Source: Carya illinoinensis
Lineage: Eukaryota > Streptophyta > Magnoliopsida > Fagales > Juglandaceae
Assembly: GCF_018687715.1 (NCBI RefSeq)
Contig: NC_056762.1
Span: 14,180,364-14,244,363 of the forward strand
Length of the DNA: 64,000 nucleotides
Direction of reading: 5' to 3'
The position numbers and the translations under genes were made by a program. This document shows, one piece after another, positions 34,509 to 47,399 of this stretch. Numbering within the stretch: the first letter of the stretch is position 1; every line of letters starts with the position of its first letter. The notes beneath the pieces were generated by a model. It did not search any database. It was not told the origin of the DNA and worked only from the letters and a program-made list of their open reading frames with translations.

Positions 34509-35022
34509 TGTTGTGAAAAACGATGACAATGAATTGAAAAAAATAACACCGAATGAGAAAACGATCACACACGCAATCACACACGACACAAGATGTACGT
34601 GGTTCGGCAAATTGCCTACGTCCACGGGAGCTGCAGAGGATTTTTATTATTGAGGAATCACACTACAAGATGGGTCACAACACTGTTCATCCACAGTGTT
34701 TTTGTAGCTGCTCTGTTACAGACTTAAGAGGCAAAAATCAGATTTATAGTTCAAACGGCGGAATCCCTAAATCGTATGTTCGCTCGAGCGGCGTGTCGAG
34801 CGAACTTCCCTTCCGCATCCCGCTCGAGCCCACTGTCGAGCTGACGTCGAGCGTTCGACTCTGCCTGATTTCGCTCGAGCGGCCAATGCCTCCGCTCGAG
34901 CGAACTCCTCCTGCTCGAGCTCACTGTCGAGCCAACATCGAGCGTTCGACTCTGCCTGACTTCGCTCGAGCGGCCAATGCCTCCGCTCGAGCGGTGTGGA
35001 CCAGACTCCACATTCCTCAACA
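34509..35022 (-). repeat. 5' LTR of young copia
   Basis: 514 bp. Between 34781 and 34994 it holds seven CTCGAG hexamers, most within the palindrome CGCTCGAGCG. A 91-bp tandem duplication starts at 34821 and 34912. Confidence 0.93.
34821..35000. repeat. 91-bp tandem duplication rich in CTCGAG
   Basis: Unit 1 (from 34821) and unit 2 (from 34912) both run ctcgagc(c/t)cactgtcgagc, then 'gttcgactctgcctga' and 'cggccaatgcctc'. The same pair is in the other LTR (from about 30272). The older element's LTR has one copy-like region only. The block is much more CG-rich than its surroundings. Confidence 0.85.
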
Positions 35023-37140
35023 GACTGCACGCTGGATTACCACCTACTTTCTGGGCAGATGCAATCAGCATTTCCGTCTACTTGATAAACAGAGGGCCAT
35101 TAGTTCCGTTGGATTGGGGATTTCCTGGGGAGGTTTGGAGCGGGAAAGAGGTCAAATTTTCTCACCTCAAAACTTTTGGTTGTCTTTCTTATGTTCTTGT
35201 AAATTCTGATGCTTGTAGTAAACTTGAGGATAAGTCAAAGAAATGCTATTTCATTGGCTATGGAGACGAGGCATTTGGCTAATGTTTCTGGGATGATCAG
35301 GGTCAGAAGATCATAAGAAGCAGGAATGTGATTTTTAATGAGAATATTGTGTACAAGGACAAGTCCAATACAACTACTGAAGCAGATCCTCAAAAGTCCG
35401 AGTACCTAAGATTGGATGACCTACCGGAGGTCACAATGCATTGCAGAGATATGAGTGACGGGGAGAGTGGGTCCGGTGCATCTATTCCTATTATTCTGCA
35501 GTCAGATTCAAAGTCGTCTACTCCTACAACTGCAATTAGTAGGTTAGTTAGGACTATTCATTTTCCACATCGTTTCTCACCTATCTTGAATTATATTCTG
35601 TTGATAGATAGTAGAGAACTGCAGAGTTACAAAGAAACCTTGCAAGATGAAAATTCTAGCAAGTGGGAGTTGGCCATGTAGGATGAGATGGATTCCCTGT
35701 TAGGGAATCAGACATGGGGGTTGACAGAACTTCTATAAGGAAAGAAGGCATTACACAACAAGTGAGTGTACCGGGTGAAAACTAAGCATGATGGCAGTAA
35801 GTGGTACAAGGTCAAACTTGTTGTAAAAGGCTTTCAGCAGAAATAGGGTATTGATTACTCTGAGATTTTTTCTTCTATGGTGAAGATCACAATCATCAGG
35901 ATGGTACTGTCTATAGTTGCTACTGAAGATTTATTTCTTGAGCAGTTAGATGTGAAGACAACCTTTTTTCATGGAGACTTTGAAGAAAACATTTACATGC
36001 ACCAGCTTGAGGGTGTTTGTAGTAAAGGGAAAAGAAGGTTTACAGACTGAAGAAGAGCATGTATGGCTTGAAGTAAGCTCCTAGATAGTAGTACAAGAAG
36101 TTTGACAGCTTTATGAGCAATGCAGGGTACATCAGTTGTCAGGCAAATCACTGTTGCTATGTTAGGCACTTTGACAATTCTTACATTATTCTATTGTTGT
36201 ATGTGGATGACATGCTTATTGCAAGGGCTGATATTGATGAGATCAATAATTTGAAAAAGTAGATGTTAGAGCACTTTGCAATGAAGGATTTAGGAGCTGC
36301 AAAGCAAATCCTTAGCATGAGAATTGTCAGAGATAGAGTCAGAGGTATGTTAAGACTCTTGCAGGCTGAGTACGTGAGAAAGGTACTCAGTAGGTTCAAT
36401 ATGGACAAGGCCAAACTAATTGGCACACCTTTGGGTAGTCACTTCAGATTCAGCAAGGATCAGTCACCTAAGTCAGAGGAGAAACAAGATTATATGAATA
36501 AGGTTCTTTATTCCTCAGCTATTGGTTCACTTATGTATGCTATGACTTGCACTAAACCAGATATTGCTCATGCAGTGGGAGTTGTTAGTAAATACATGAG
36601 TAACACAGGAAAATAACATTGGGAAGCAGCAAAGTGGATTCTAAGGTACCTAAAAGGCTCCTCATAATCATGCTTGTGTTTCTCAGGAGAGAGCTTAGAG
36701 GTGCAGACTATATTAATGCTGATTTAGCTGGAGATACTGATAGCAGAAATTGTACCATAGGATTTGTTTACACTCTAGGTGGTACTGCAGTGTCATGGGG
36801 TTCTAATCTGCAGAAAATAGTTATTTGTCTACTACAGAAGCTGAGTATATTGCAGTGTCAGAAGCTGCAAATGAGATGATATGGCTACAAGGATTCTTGG
36901 AGGAATTGGGCAAAAAGAATCAGAAAGGCACTCTCTATAGTGATAGTTAGAGTACCATATTCCTTGCCAAGAATCCAACATTTCGTTTCAGGACCAAGCA
37001 CATTCAGATCAGGTATCACTTTATACGATCATTGTTAGATGATAGACAGTTGTCACTTGAGAAAATTTGTGGAGGCAAGAACCCTGCTAAAATGTTGACA
37101 AGGGTGTTACACTTGAGAAACTAAAGTTGTGCGCAACTTC
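35023..37140 (+). pseudogene. Older copia: integrase end, RT and RNase H
   Basis: Continuing the older element after the target duplication, the frame reads LHAGLPPTFWADAISISVYL and KTFGCLSYVLVNSDACSK (integrase C-terminal part). It then gives RT pieces (MKDLGAAKQILSMRIVRD, YVDDMLIARADI by eye) and RNase H (LGGTAVSWGSNLQKIV). Stops are frequent, for example after AFG (35281) and WELAM (35681), and frames change near 36000. Residue-for-residue similarity to the inner element is high, so both belong to one lineage. Confidence 0.9.
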
Positions 37141-37248
37141 AGTTGGTCTTCTAATATGAAGACAGGGGCAGTGGATTGCAGAGGTGGAGGATATCATATT
37201 TGAGGAAGAGGCGATACAATAAGTGTACCAATCTCCAAATAGGAGAGT

Positions 37249-37653
37249 TGTTAAGTACTGTGGGGCTCTGGTCCACATTGCTCGAGTGAAGTCATTAGCC
37301 GCTTGAGCAGATACAAGTCAGAGAGTTCCACTCGATAGTGAACTCAAGCAATTGCCGGAAAAATGTTCGCTCGATGCGCGCTCGACACGCCGCTCAACCA
37401 AACATCACTATTACATGAATTTTAAGATTTTTCCGCCGTTTGACTATATACATGTTATTTTGTGACATATGACCGTACATAGTGAGAATAGTAATCGCCC
37501 CACTATTGTATTGTGATTTCTCAAGTAATAAAAATCCTTTGTAGCTCCCGTGAACGTAGGTAATTTGTCGAACCACATAAATCTTTGTGTCGTGTGTGTA
37601 ATTGCTTGTTTCTTTCACGTTTACTTTTACTTCATTGTTATTGTTTTCACAAC
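37249..37653 (+). repeat. 3' LTR of older copia
   Basis: 405 bp, tgttaagtactgtgg to cacaaca. It is preceded by 'aataggagag', a weak polypurine tract. Confidence 0.88.
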
Positions 37654-39406
37654 ACTCCCCTATTTTGAAACTAATTTTTTGACATCAGCTTCTAAAGGGA
37701 GCCATTCATTAAAGAATCCTGTTACTCATTTAACTACATTTATCAGGCCTAGGAAAAGACATATTAGTTTCCCTCATGAACGATTTTTTTTTTTTTTTTT
37801 AAATGTGATATACCGATACAACTGAAAACTGCTATTTTTCATCTTATATTTTATCATCTCTGGCCACACCTACTATGTAGCATATTTTAAGTGGCTGCCA
37901 TTTAGGTGGTTAACATATTAAAAAAGTTTCCTGATTAATTGGGCGGTAAAAGCATGAACGTGGGCAGATGTCTTTACATTTTATAATCATGATTCTAAAA
38001 TCTTGATGAATATGAAATTGGGCCCTATAACTGAACTGGTAATAACCATTGGTAATCATTAACGATGAATATAAAATTGGGCCCTAGAGCCATTGGTAAT
38101 AACCATTGGTAATGATTTTAAAAAATCTTCTCTCATTCAATCTCGATGGCCTTTAGCTATAAAAGCAGGAAAGCTCTGCTTCTCTCTTATCGCAGCCACT
38201 TAAAATATCATACCCACTGCTCGTGAGAGACTTGACTTATACCAAACATCAAAACAGAAAATAATGCAGCCATTCAACAAAAACTCAAACAATGTTTGTT
38301 AAATGAACTAATCCAGAAACAACAGCAAGTAATATTATTAACCTGACCTGCACAAAATCACCTCACAAGCATAATGGCTCATCTCATACCCTGGAAAGTT
38401 CCACCACAACAACGGAAGATTCAAGAGAATCATTTCCTGCTAGTGACAGCTAGTGCTAGTACATTCTGTTATGCAATAAGTTTTTTATTCTCTGCTTCTT
38501 TTATTCTCTTCTCTAGTGTATATACACCTTAGCTTGTGTCTATAAAAGCAAGACTATACACTGTAATTCATATCAATGAAAATATTCGAATAGAGTTCAA
38601 ATGCTCTCGCCTCTACTTTTCACAAATATGACTCATATATACTCCAAAAATCATAAAAGATTCATGGCATGTGAATTCTAGCAGATAAGAAATTCATAAT
38701 ACATAAAGGAATTTGAGAAAAGAATTCCTCCAGCTGATCTTCATCCAGACTTAATATCTCTCAAGTCTGAAGGCACAAAGTTAGCATCTGGTTGTTTGGA
38801 AAAACCCAGGTCGAGGAAATATTTTCCACTAAAACAGCAAAATCCATGTGGCATCCAATCATTCCTAGACATTTCTTATGAAGTAAAGTAACGAAATATT
38901 TTCGCACAGCCTCAAAAATATAAACTCTGCTGAGAAATGCCTAGCAGAATGGGTGATCTTGCAAGAACACCGCAATGCAGACAGTAGATGGCGGAAGAGA
39001 CGGTAGACAGTAGATGGCACGGCAGACCCACGGCAGGAACCGAGCGGGAGGGGTGAGCGAAGTTGGAGGGAGAGGTTCTCAATTGAAATTTGAATGGTCT
39101 GAATTGGGGATGATTTTTGACTAAAACGCATGTGTTTTACGGTTTAAAAAAAAAAAAAACATGCGCAAAGTGTGGTGATGTTACCATAGCGGTTTAAGTA
39201 TACTAGAACTCTAAAAAAACAGCTCTACTGGGGACAACCGACGTGAGGAACTGAGATAACCGGCCGTACGTGAAACTTACGCGGAATTATAAAAGATAAA
39301 AAAAAGCCGAAAAACAAAAAGTAACAGACATCTCTCTCTTTAACTTCTTCACTTCAAATCCCTCTCTTCCCTCCATTCTCTCTTCACGCTGCTGCTTTGT
39401 TTCAAC
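37654..39406. other. Noncoding; tandem 59-bp repeat and TATA-like site
   Basis: At 38005-38118 a 59-bp unit is present twice ('gatgaatat.aaattgggccc' to 'taataaccattggtaat'). TATAAAAG at 38158-38165 follows, so a promoter reading rightward is possible, but no gene start was found after it. The frame at 38865-39131 (minus) resembles no protein I know. An LTR-like stretch is listed separately. Confidence 0.5.
38440..38625 (+). mobile_element. LTR-like fragment (copia type)
   Basis: 'gtgtctataaaagcaagact' followed 30-40 bases later by 'catatcaatgaaaatattcg' and 'ctctactttt' resembles the TATA box, polyadenylation region and end of a plant copia LTR. No partner LTR or target duplication was seen, so it would be a solo LTR or fragment. 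Confidence 0.35.
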
Positions 39407-39490
39407 ATGGACGATGCCATAGTTCTATACCCCTGTGCAGGCAAAAGCCACCTGACTGCAGTAGAGCTTGGCAAGCTCATACTCCTCTAG
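39407..39490 (+). pseudogene. UDP-glycosyltransferase (UGT88-type) N-terminal stub
   Basis: Following a CT-rich leader (39331-39400), the ATG at 39407 opens [20 protein letters not shown] and GKLILL, then stops at 39488-39490. UGT88-family enzymes glycosylate small plant metabolites and begin with a closely similar MxDxIVLYPSPGxGHLxxMVELGK phrase. The loop residue pattern PGxGH reads AGKSH here. Nothing downstream resembles a glycosyltransferase in any frame I read, so this is a promoter-plus-N-terminus remnant. An alternative overlapping frame (39397-39900) is a composition artefact. Confidence 0.55.
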
Positions 39491-41567
<2,077 letters not shown>

Positions 41568-41700
41568 ATTTTTAAGAGTGGAGGACACAAAATGGGCACT
41601 TGCGAGCAGATTCCTTCAATATGCTCTTGTACTTGAATTGCTGGGAATCCCATTTGATGAAATCACCATAAATCGAAATGTGGAGGGTAGGCCATACCTG
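41568..41700 (+). pseudogene. 4'-phosphopantetheinyl transferase exon, isolated
   Basis: Bounded by an AG at 41566-41567 and a GT at 41701-41702, this 133-nt exon reads LRVEDTKWALASRFLQYALV and LLGIPFDEITINRNVEGRPY. In plant AASDHPPT/Sfp-type enzymes, which transfer phosphopantetheine to carrier proteins, the second exon reads RLEDRKRALVSRLLQY..VHEVLGIPFDEI..RTLEGKPYL. No upstream exon 1 or the next exon (ECDK.. to the SHHGDYV motif) was found within reading distance. The catalytic Mg-binding motif would be in the missing part. It is probably a stranded exon. Confidence 0.62.
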
Positions 41701-42039
41701 GTATAACTAAAGGTAACGAATTTTATTTATTTCTCTTTCCATTTAACTGGGTGTTTGTGCATGTGAACATGCTCATGCGTATGTGGTACTTATCGCGTTA
41801 CTGTATTTGTAGATTAATTAGGTGTTTGATGCTTTTGTTTATGCAGGTCCGGGGTGGGCACTGCCCGATAATAAAGATTGGTAACCCTTTTAGTTGCTTT
41901 GAAAAACTGGGCACATGTCAATTATTTTATAAGCGTTTCCACCACTTAAATGTTTTATAAGAACTGGCAGCAGATCAATTAAAATTTTCGTATCAGAGGC
42001 AATCGAGGAGTTTGCTAAAATTGTTTTCTCTTTCCTCTT

Positions 42040-42073
<34 letters not shown>

Positions 42074-42195
42074 TTCTAGCTTTTGCTGGCCAAAGAATGT
42101 GCATATCGTACCGGTGGCAAGTATATATGTCCAGGTTCATATTCTTTCACATAAAACTTTTGATTTGTTGTTTTTATAGCATACAATTCAATTAT

Positions 42196-42226
<31 letters not shown>

Positions 42227-43211
42227 CCTGATATCAATATCTTCCTTTCCACTGTTTGATCTTATGGAAATGAAAGTGGATGCCATGAAAGAACTAAGCA
42301 GGCTCTTATGCCACGTTAATAAAACCTAGTTTTATCACGAGAAGAAGATGAAGAGAAGCAAATGATTCTCAATGATTAGTTATTCAAAAGATCAACTCTG
42401 TTTATATACGAGCACCAAGTGAAAGAATAGAGAGGGAAAATACATTTCTCTTTTGAGTAATGGTGCTGACTAGACTGGATTGTGCTGCTAATATGGACTA
42501 ATAAAATGCTAACTAACGACATTTACACTAGTTAATACTTTGACATTTACATATTGGGTGTAAGTTTCTGCTCATTTTGTACCCCACCATTGTATTGAAA
42601 AAGTTTACGAAGGTAATGGGTATTTGTCTCAACTTCTTCTTGAAAACAAGTATATCTAGGGAAACTTTTCTCCTTCGTTTTTAAAGTAGCTTTATTATCT
42701 GCTTTGGTAAGTGATTACTTTGACATATTGTTCTGTCTGTCACTTTTCCATTATTTTTATGATACTCTCTACTTATTGCCTTTGAAGTAATTTTTAACTA
42801 AATATTATGCCTCTTTTGGTAGATTCGAAGCTTAGCATGGCTTGCAATTAGTTTTGTGCTCCTCCGATGTTTGTATTTATTTGATTTTGTCACTTTGTTC
42901 CAGTAATTGATCCAGTTTCTTGGTTTGATCTATGCAGCGAGTTCTAAGGGTTTGCTTTCAAACTTGTGCTACTTTGAGGATTGTATTTATCTGATTTTCT
43001 CACTTTGTTCTATTAATTGCTCAAGTTTCTCAATTTGGCTTCTAGGCTCATGGAGTTTATTGGACCTAATTGTTAGCTCTAGTTAGTGTTGCTGGCCTGT
43101 TCTTTGTGTTGGAAAATTAAATTTGCGGTTAGATGGTTTATTTTATGTTTGGTTGAATTTAACATGGATTGTTGGAGAACTAAATTTAGCGGAGCTACAT
43201 AACATGGAGAT
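41701..43211. other. Noncoding; TA tract, T run, possible LTR fragment
   Basis: (TA)n lies at 42045-42072 and a 27-T run at 42200-42226. The stretch at about 42310-42590 ('gttaataaaacctag' with a later 'ctgtttatatacgag') resembles a copia LTR in minus orientation and may be a solo LTR. No protein-like frame is present. Confidence 0.4.
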
Positions 43212-43513
43212 TGTAAAATTCTGTAACTTGAAGAATCAAGAACATAGGACTAGAAACATGGAAGAAAAAGTTTGAGAGGAAACTCAATGTGAATTTCTCA
43301 TTAATCTGAAGTGAATGAAGACTGAATTGAATTTACTTTCTTTACATCATTTCTATTTATAGACATGTATGCTAACTAGTTTTGACTAATTTATCTCATC
43401 TGCATTTCAACTTAATTTAGTTGTCATTTGGAAACCTCATCATCCTTTGATTTTTTCTATTTAGCTTCCCTTGACTTCAACTCCAAAGCTTCAATCAAAG
43501 TTTGTATATTCCA
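43212..43513 (-). repeat. 3' LTR of third copia element
   Basis: 302 bp, TGTAAAATTC to TATTCCA. It is followed inward by a run of 23 C (43515-43537), which on the coding strand is a poly-G polypurine tract. Confidence 0.88.
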
Positions 43514-43514
43514 G

Positions 43515-43543
43515 CCCCCCCCCCCCCCCCCCCCCCTCTCAAG
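43515..43543 (-). other. Polypurine tract expanded to G23
   Basis: On the minus strand GAGAG followed by 23 G and one C leads directly into the LTR. The position is right for a polypurine tract, but the G run is far longer than usual, probably by slippage. Confidence 0.7.
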
Positions 43544-43751
43544 AGATGAATGTATATTTATCATTTCTATCTTGCGGATCAAAATGATGGAAATTGAGGG
43601 AACCAAGTGGTTTAGTTAGAATGTCTGCTAGCTGATGTTTAGATGGAATATAAATGATCTTGATTAAACCTTCTGCAATTTTTCTCGGACCAAATGGCAG
43701 TCTAGTTGAATGTGCTTTGTTTTTTCATGTTGGACAGGGTTTGATGCAATT

Positions 43752-44306
43752 TCAGAGGCTGGTTTGCTGTCTGTTTAAAGCAAAACGGCTTGTAAGTAGA
43801 TCAGCTAGTAAGTAGACCAACCATTGTAGTTCACATGTGATAGAGGCTAGAGCTCTGTATTCAGACTCAATTGAGGATAGGTTAATTGTTGGTTGTTTCT
43901 TTGATTTCCATGAGATAAGAGAGTCACCAAGGAACACTGTGAAGATAGTAACACTCTTTCTGGTATCGATGTAGCCACCCCAATCACTATCTGAGTAGGC
44001 TTTTAGATGAAGAGGGGAATGAGCAAACATAAAAATCCCTTGCCCTTGTGTTGCTTTGATATATCTGAGAACCCTTTCAGCAGCATGGAGATAATTACTG
44101 CTAGGATTAGCCATGAATTGACTTAGTGTTTGCACTGAGTAGGATATGTCAGGTCTAGTTATAGTGAGGTATAATAACCGACCCACCAATCTTCTATATT
44201 GTGTAGGATCTGACAAAGGAGGAGATGAGTCATTTGCACTCAAGTTAAGTGTAGATTCCATAGGAAATGCCACAGGTTTACAACTTGAAAAACCAATAAC
44301 TTGCAA
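43752..44306 (-). pseudogene. Third copia: RNase H domain
   Basis: The frame reads YRRLVGRLLYLTITRPDISY, HAAERVLRYIKATQGQGIF, DSDWGGYIDTRKSVTIF and SSIESEYRALASITCELQW, the copia RNase H pattern with its acidic residues. The usual DNxSAIxLAxNPxFHERTKH tail is missing after QW; the frame runs into unrelated sequence. Confidence 0.88.
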
Positions 44307-44324
44307 GATATCTAAGGCATATTT

Positions 44325-45200
44325 TCATTGGCACAAAGTTATGCCTTTGGTTGATCGAGGCTCTTCAATCCCCAAGAAATACTTTAGTTCTCCCAAGTCT
44401 TTGATAGTGAAAGAGTCATGTAAGAACTTTTTGATAGTGAGTATGTCATCAAGATTATTAGAGGCAAGAATCACATCATCAACATAAATCAAAAGTGTTA
44501 TAAAATTGTTTGAATTATGCTTGATGAATAGAGAGGAATCAGACTTCCCTTGAATAAAACCAAACTGAAGTAGAGATGATGACAGCTTGGAAAACCACTG
44601 TCTTGAGGCCTGCTTTAGACCATATAGGCTCTTTTTGAGTTTGCAAACTCCCGAATCAGTTGGTGAGGAGTACCCCGATGGTAGTTGCATAGATACCTCT
44701 TTATTTAAATCTCCATGGAGGAAAATATTGTTTATATCAAGTTGATGTAAATGCCAATTCTTAATGGCAGCAATGGATAACAAAGTCCTCACTGTTGTCA
44801 TTTTAGCCACAAGTGAGAATGTGTCAAAAAAATCAAGGCCTTCTTGTTGGGTGTAGCCTTTTGCTACTAATCTAGCCTTGTATCTATCAATTGTGCCATC
44901 AGCCTTGAATTTAACACGATATACCCACTTACATCCAATTGCAGTCTTATTAGGAGGTAATATTGCAAGTTCCCATGTTTTATTTAATTCAAGAGCTTTT
45001 ATCTTATCTAACATGGCTGGGTAAGAATTGGCTTGTTTGAAAGTCTTAGGTTCGAAAGTAGATGACAAGGCAGAAGTAAAAGCTCCATGTCTAGGAGAAA
45101 ATTTTTGTGTCGAAAGGAAATGAGCAAGAGAGTATGGCTTACCAGAAGAAGCAATGCAGCAACTGAAGGATTTTTGAGATGTTGAAGTAGATTGAGCCAT
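44325..45200 (-). pseudogene. Third copia: reverse transcriptase
   Basis: Contains NKTWELAILPPNKTAIGCKW, YKARLVAKGYTQQEGLDFFD, HQLDINNIFLHGDLNKEVSM, KKSLYGLKQASRQWF and catalytic LLIYVDDVILASNN. Substitutions at conserved places are visible (DVNNAFLHG reads DINNIFLHG; FSPVAK reads FSLVAK). It ends at a stop near 44325 before joining RNase H. Confidence 0.9.
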
Positions 45201-45282
45201 ATTACCACAATGAAAATGCTGCAGATATGAAGGAAGATTCCTTATTCTTTCAGATCTTTGAAGGCTTACAATTTTAGGATTA

Positions 45283-45420
45283 GTCTGTGAAATAACAGGT
45301 GCTGGAATTTCAGAAGATGGATTTTGTAAAGTAATAGGTTCTGGAATTGTAGAAGATGGATTCTATGAAGTAATAGGTTCTAGAATTGCAGAAGATGGAT
45401 TCTGTGAAGTAGTAGGTACT
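45283..45420 (-). repeat. 39-bp tandem repeat in pol linker
   Basis: Three in-frame 39-bp units between integrase and RT (for example 'ataggttctggaattgtaga' then 'agatggattctatgaagta') encode repeats of about 13 residues patterned ITSQNPSSAILEP. The linker in copia elements is variable in length, and this looks like a replication-slippage expansion. Confidence 0.75.
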
Positions 45421-45556
45421 GTGAAGTCATGTATTGGAGGAACATCAGGGAAGACAAAGGGCATTTGAGTAGTGTTTGGAATGGGAGGAAAGACATTCTC
45501 ATGAAATATGGCATTTCTGCAAAACAAAAATTTTAAGAGTAAGAAGATCAAGCACT

Positions 45557-46358
45557 TTATATCCTTTTGATATTTGGTAGATAACCAAGAAACAAGCATT
45601 TTGAGGCTCTTGGATGAAATTTACCTCGACTGGTGTTGATTTTGCTGGCAAAATACAAACAACCAAAAGCTTTAAGATAGTTATATGCAAGAGATTTGTG
45701 AAAAAGGATATCATATGGTGTCTTATTATTTAGCACAAATGAGGGGGTTCGATTTATGAGATGTGTGGCTATCAATACACATTCAATCCAGTATGTTAAG
45801 GGAAATTTTGATTGAAAAAGGAGAGCTCTAGCAACATTTAACAAATGCTGATCTTTCTTTCAACTCTCCCATTTTGCTCAAGAGTTTCTACACAAGATAG
45901 CTGATGTATTACGCCATTTTCTTGATAAAAGGCATATTGAATTCTTGGCCATTGTCTATTCTAAGTGTTTGTATTTGAGTACTAAACTGAGTCTGAGCAT
46001 AAGCAATGAAGTTGGCAAGTAAGGCTCGAGTTTCTGATTTAGCTTTCAAAAGAAAAGGAAAAGTAAATCGTATATGATCATCCACAATAGTAAGAAAGAA
46101 TTTATAGTCAGAATGAGAGATAGTGGGGAATAGACCCCAAATATCACAATGTACTAATTGAAAGACTTTATTTGAATTGTTTTGTGATACAGGAAAAGAT
46201 AGTTTCTTTTGTCTAGCTAGGGGACAAATCTCACAAACATGATTATGAGATATTTTTACAGAAGAATCAATAGAACTAATGAGTTTTAGTTTGGTAGAAG
46301 ATAAATGTCCCAACCGAAAATGCCATATGTCAGGACTAATGGTAGATGTGTTAGCCAA
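45557..46358 (-). pseudogene. Third copia: integrase
   Basis: Pieces at 46358-45909 and 45844-45557 read DIWHFRLGHLSSTKL, a zinc motif CEICPLARQKK, HCDIWGLFPT, TIVDDHIRFTFPFLLK and LRIDNGQEF, then ALLFQSKFPLTYWIECVLIA and HPRASKCLFLGY. A frameshift between the pieces removes the PQQNGVVER segment from frame. Confidence 0.88.
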
Positions 46359-46388
46359 AAAAGAGCTGTTTGAATTAGGAATTTCCTT

Positions 46389-47394
46389 CTATGTAGCAGC
46401 AAAAAATTTGATGAGGTGGTTTAGACCATTTCTGACTTTAGCAAGCCCAATCATCGTCCATTTGCTGAGGTCCTGCAATACACATTTAGATTGAAAGAAA
46501 AATACAGCAACATAATTTTCTTTAGTCAATCTAGAAGTAGAAATGAGATTGACATGAAAAGAGGGAACATAGAGAGCATTGTGTAAAACTAAGTCAGTGG
46601 AGATTTTAACAGTACCAGTAAAAATGATAGGAACTGAGTGACCATTTGGTAAATAAACTGAAGAAGGTCTTGTTGGGAGTTTTATAGATGTGAACAAATG
46701 AGGAGAACATATCATATGATCTATTGCTCCAATATCTAATATCCAAGGAGAAGTATGATTTAAGGAGACATTAGCTAAACATAGAATGGGGTTATTACCT
46801 GATGTAGAAGCAGTATTAACTCCAGGATTGGAATTGATGGGAGAAGTGGATAGACTATTAGCAAGAGTAATCAAATTCTATACTTGCTCTTGAGAAAAGA
46901 ACATAGTTGGGTTGTTTAAGTTTTGCTCCATAGAAGATGCAATGTTTGTTTGCATTAGGCAATCGTGAAGAATTACTTCTCTTTCCTCGAGGCCCTTTCC
47001 ATCCTGGTGGATAGCCTATAAGTTGAAAACACTTATCTACAAGATGTCTAGAAAATCCACAATGGGAACAAATGGCATCTAATTTGCCTCTGACTTTGTT
47101 GAATTTAACAGCATTTGAAGAAGTTTGTACTGCATTAGTTTGTGTGAATGGTTGTGCAGTAGCCATAGCATGAGAATCATGAGGGATATGTATTGCATTA
47201 GTTAAGGAATGTTGGCTTTCTTCTTGTATCAATAAAGAGAAAACCTTGCCCATTGATGGTAATGGAGAAAGAAGCAATAGTTGGCTTCGAATTGCTGGAA
47301 AAGAATCATGCAAACCAATCAAGAATTTCATGACATAGTCAGCTTGTTGTTGATCAGCAAGGTTCTTCAACACTACACAGGTACATTTTTCCAT
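46389..47394 (-). pseudogene. Third copia: gag C-terminus, zinc knuckle and protease
   Basis: 47394-46858 contains FLIGLHDSFPAIRSQLLLLS, EESQHSL and the knuckle CSHCGFSRHLVDKCFQLIGY followed by PPGWKG. 46874-46389 contains the protease PWILDIGAIDHMI, where DSGA is expected and DIGA is read; the Ser-to-Ile change would disturb the active site. Confidence 0.86.
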
Positions 47395-47399
47395 AAATC

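Larger units (their letters stand above)
29950..35022 (-). mobile_element. Young, nearly intact Ty1/copia element
   Basis: The element is 5,073 bp, minus strand, with LTRs at 29950-30472 (3') and 34509-35022 (5'), each TGTTG...CAACA. By eye the LTRs differ by about two substitutions, a 2-base indel and an 11-base indel, so insertion was recent. A perfect 5-bp target duplication (gactg) flanks it. A primer-binding site (34493-34506) and polypurine tract (30473-30486) are in place. One long gag-pol frame fills the interior with a single early stop codon. It sits in the integrase of an older relative in opposite orientation. Confidence 0.95.
29399..37653 (+). mobile_element. Older Ty1/copia element (host of the nest)
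   Basis: The 5' LTR (29399-29713) and 3' LTR (37249-37653) both begin TGTT(G/A)AGTACTGTGG and end CACAACA. The flanks are ctcct (29394-29398) and ctccc (37654-37658), a likely 5-bp target duplication with one change. The interior keeps a primer-binding site (29716-29729), then jumps from the gag start directly into integrase, and continues through RT and RNase H. A second copia element (29950-35022) splits it. Many stops show age. It cannot produce a full gag-pol and is a deletion derivative of the same lineage as its insert. Confidence 0.92.
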
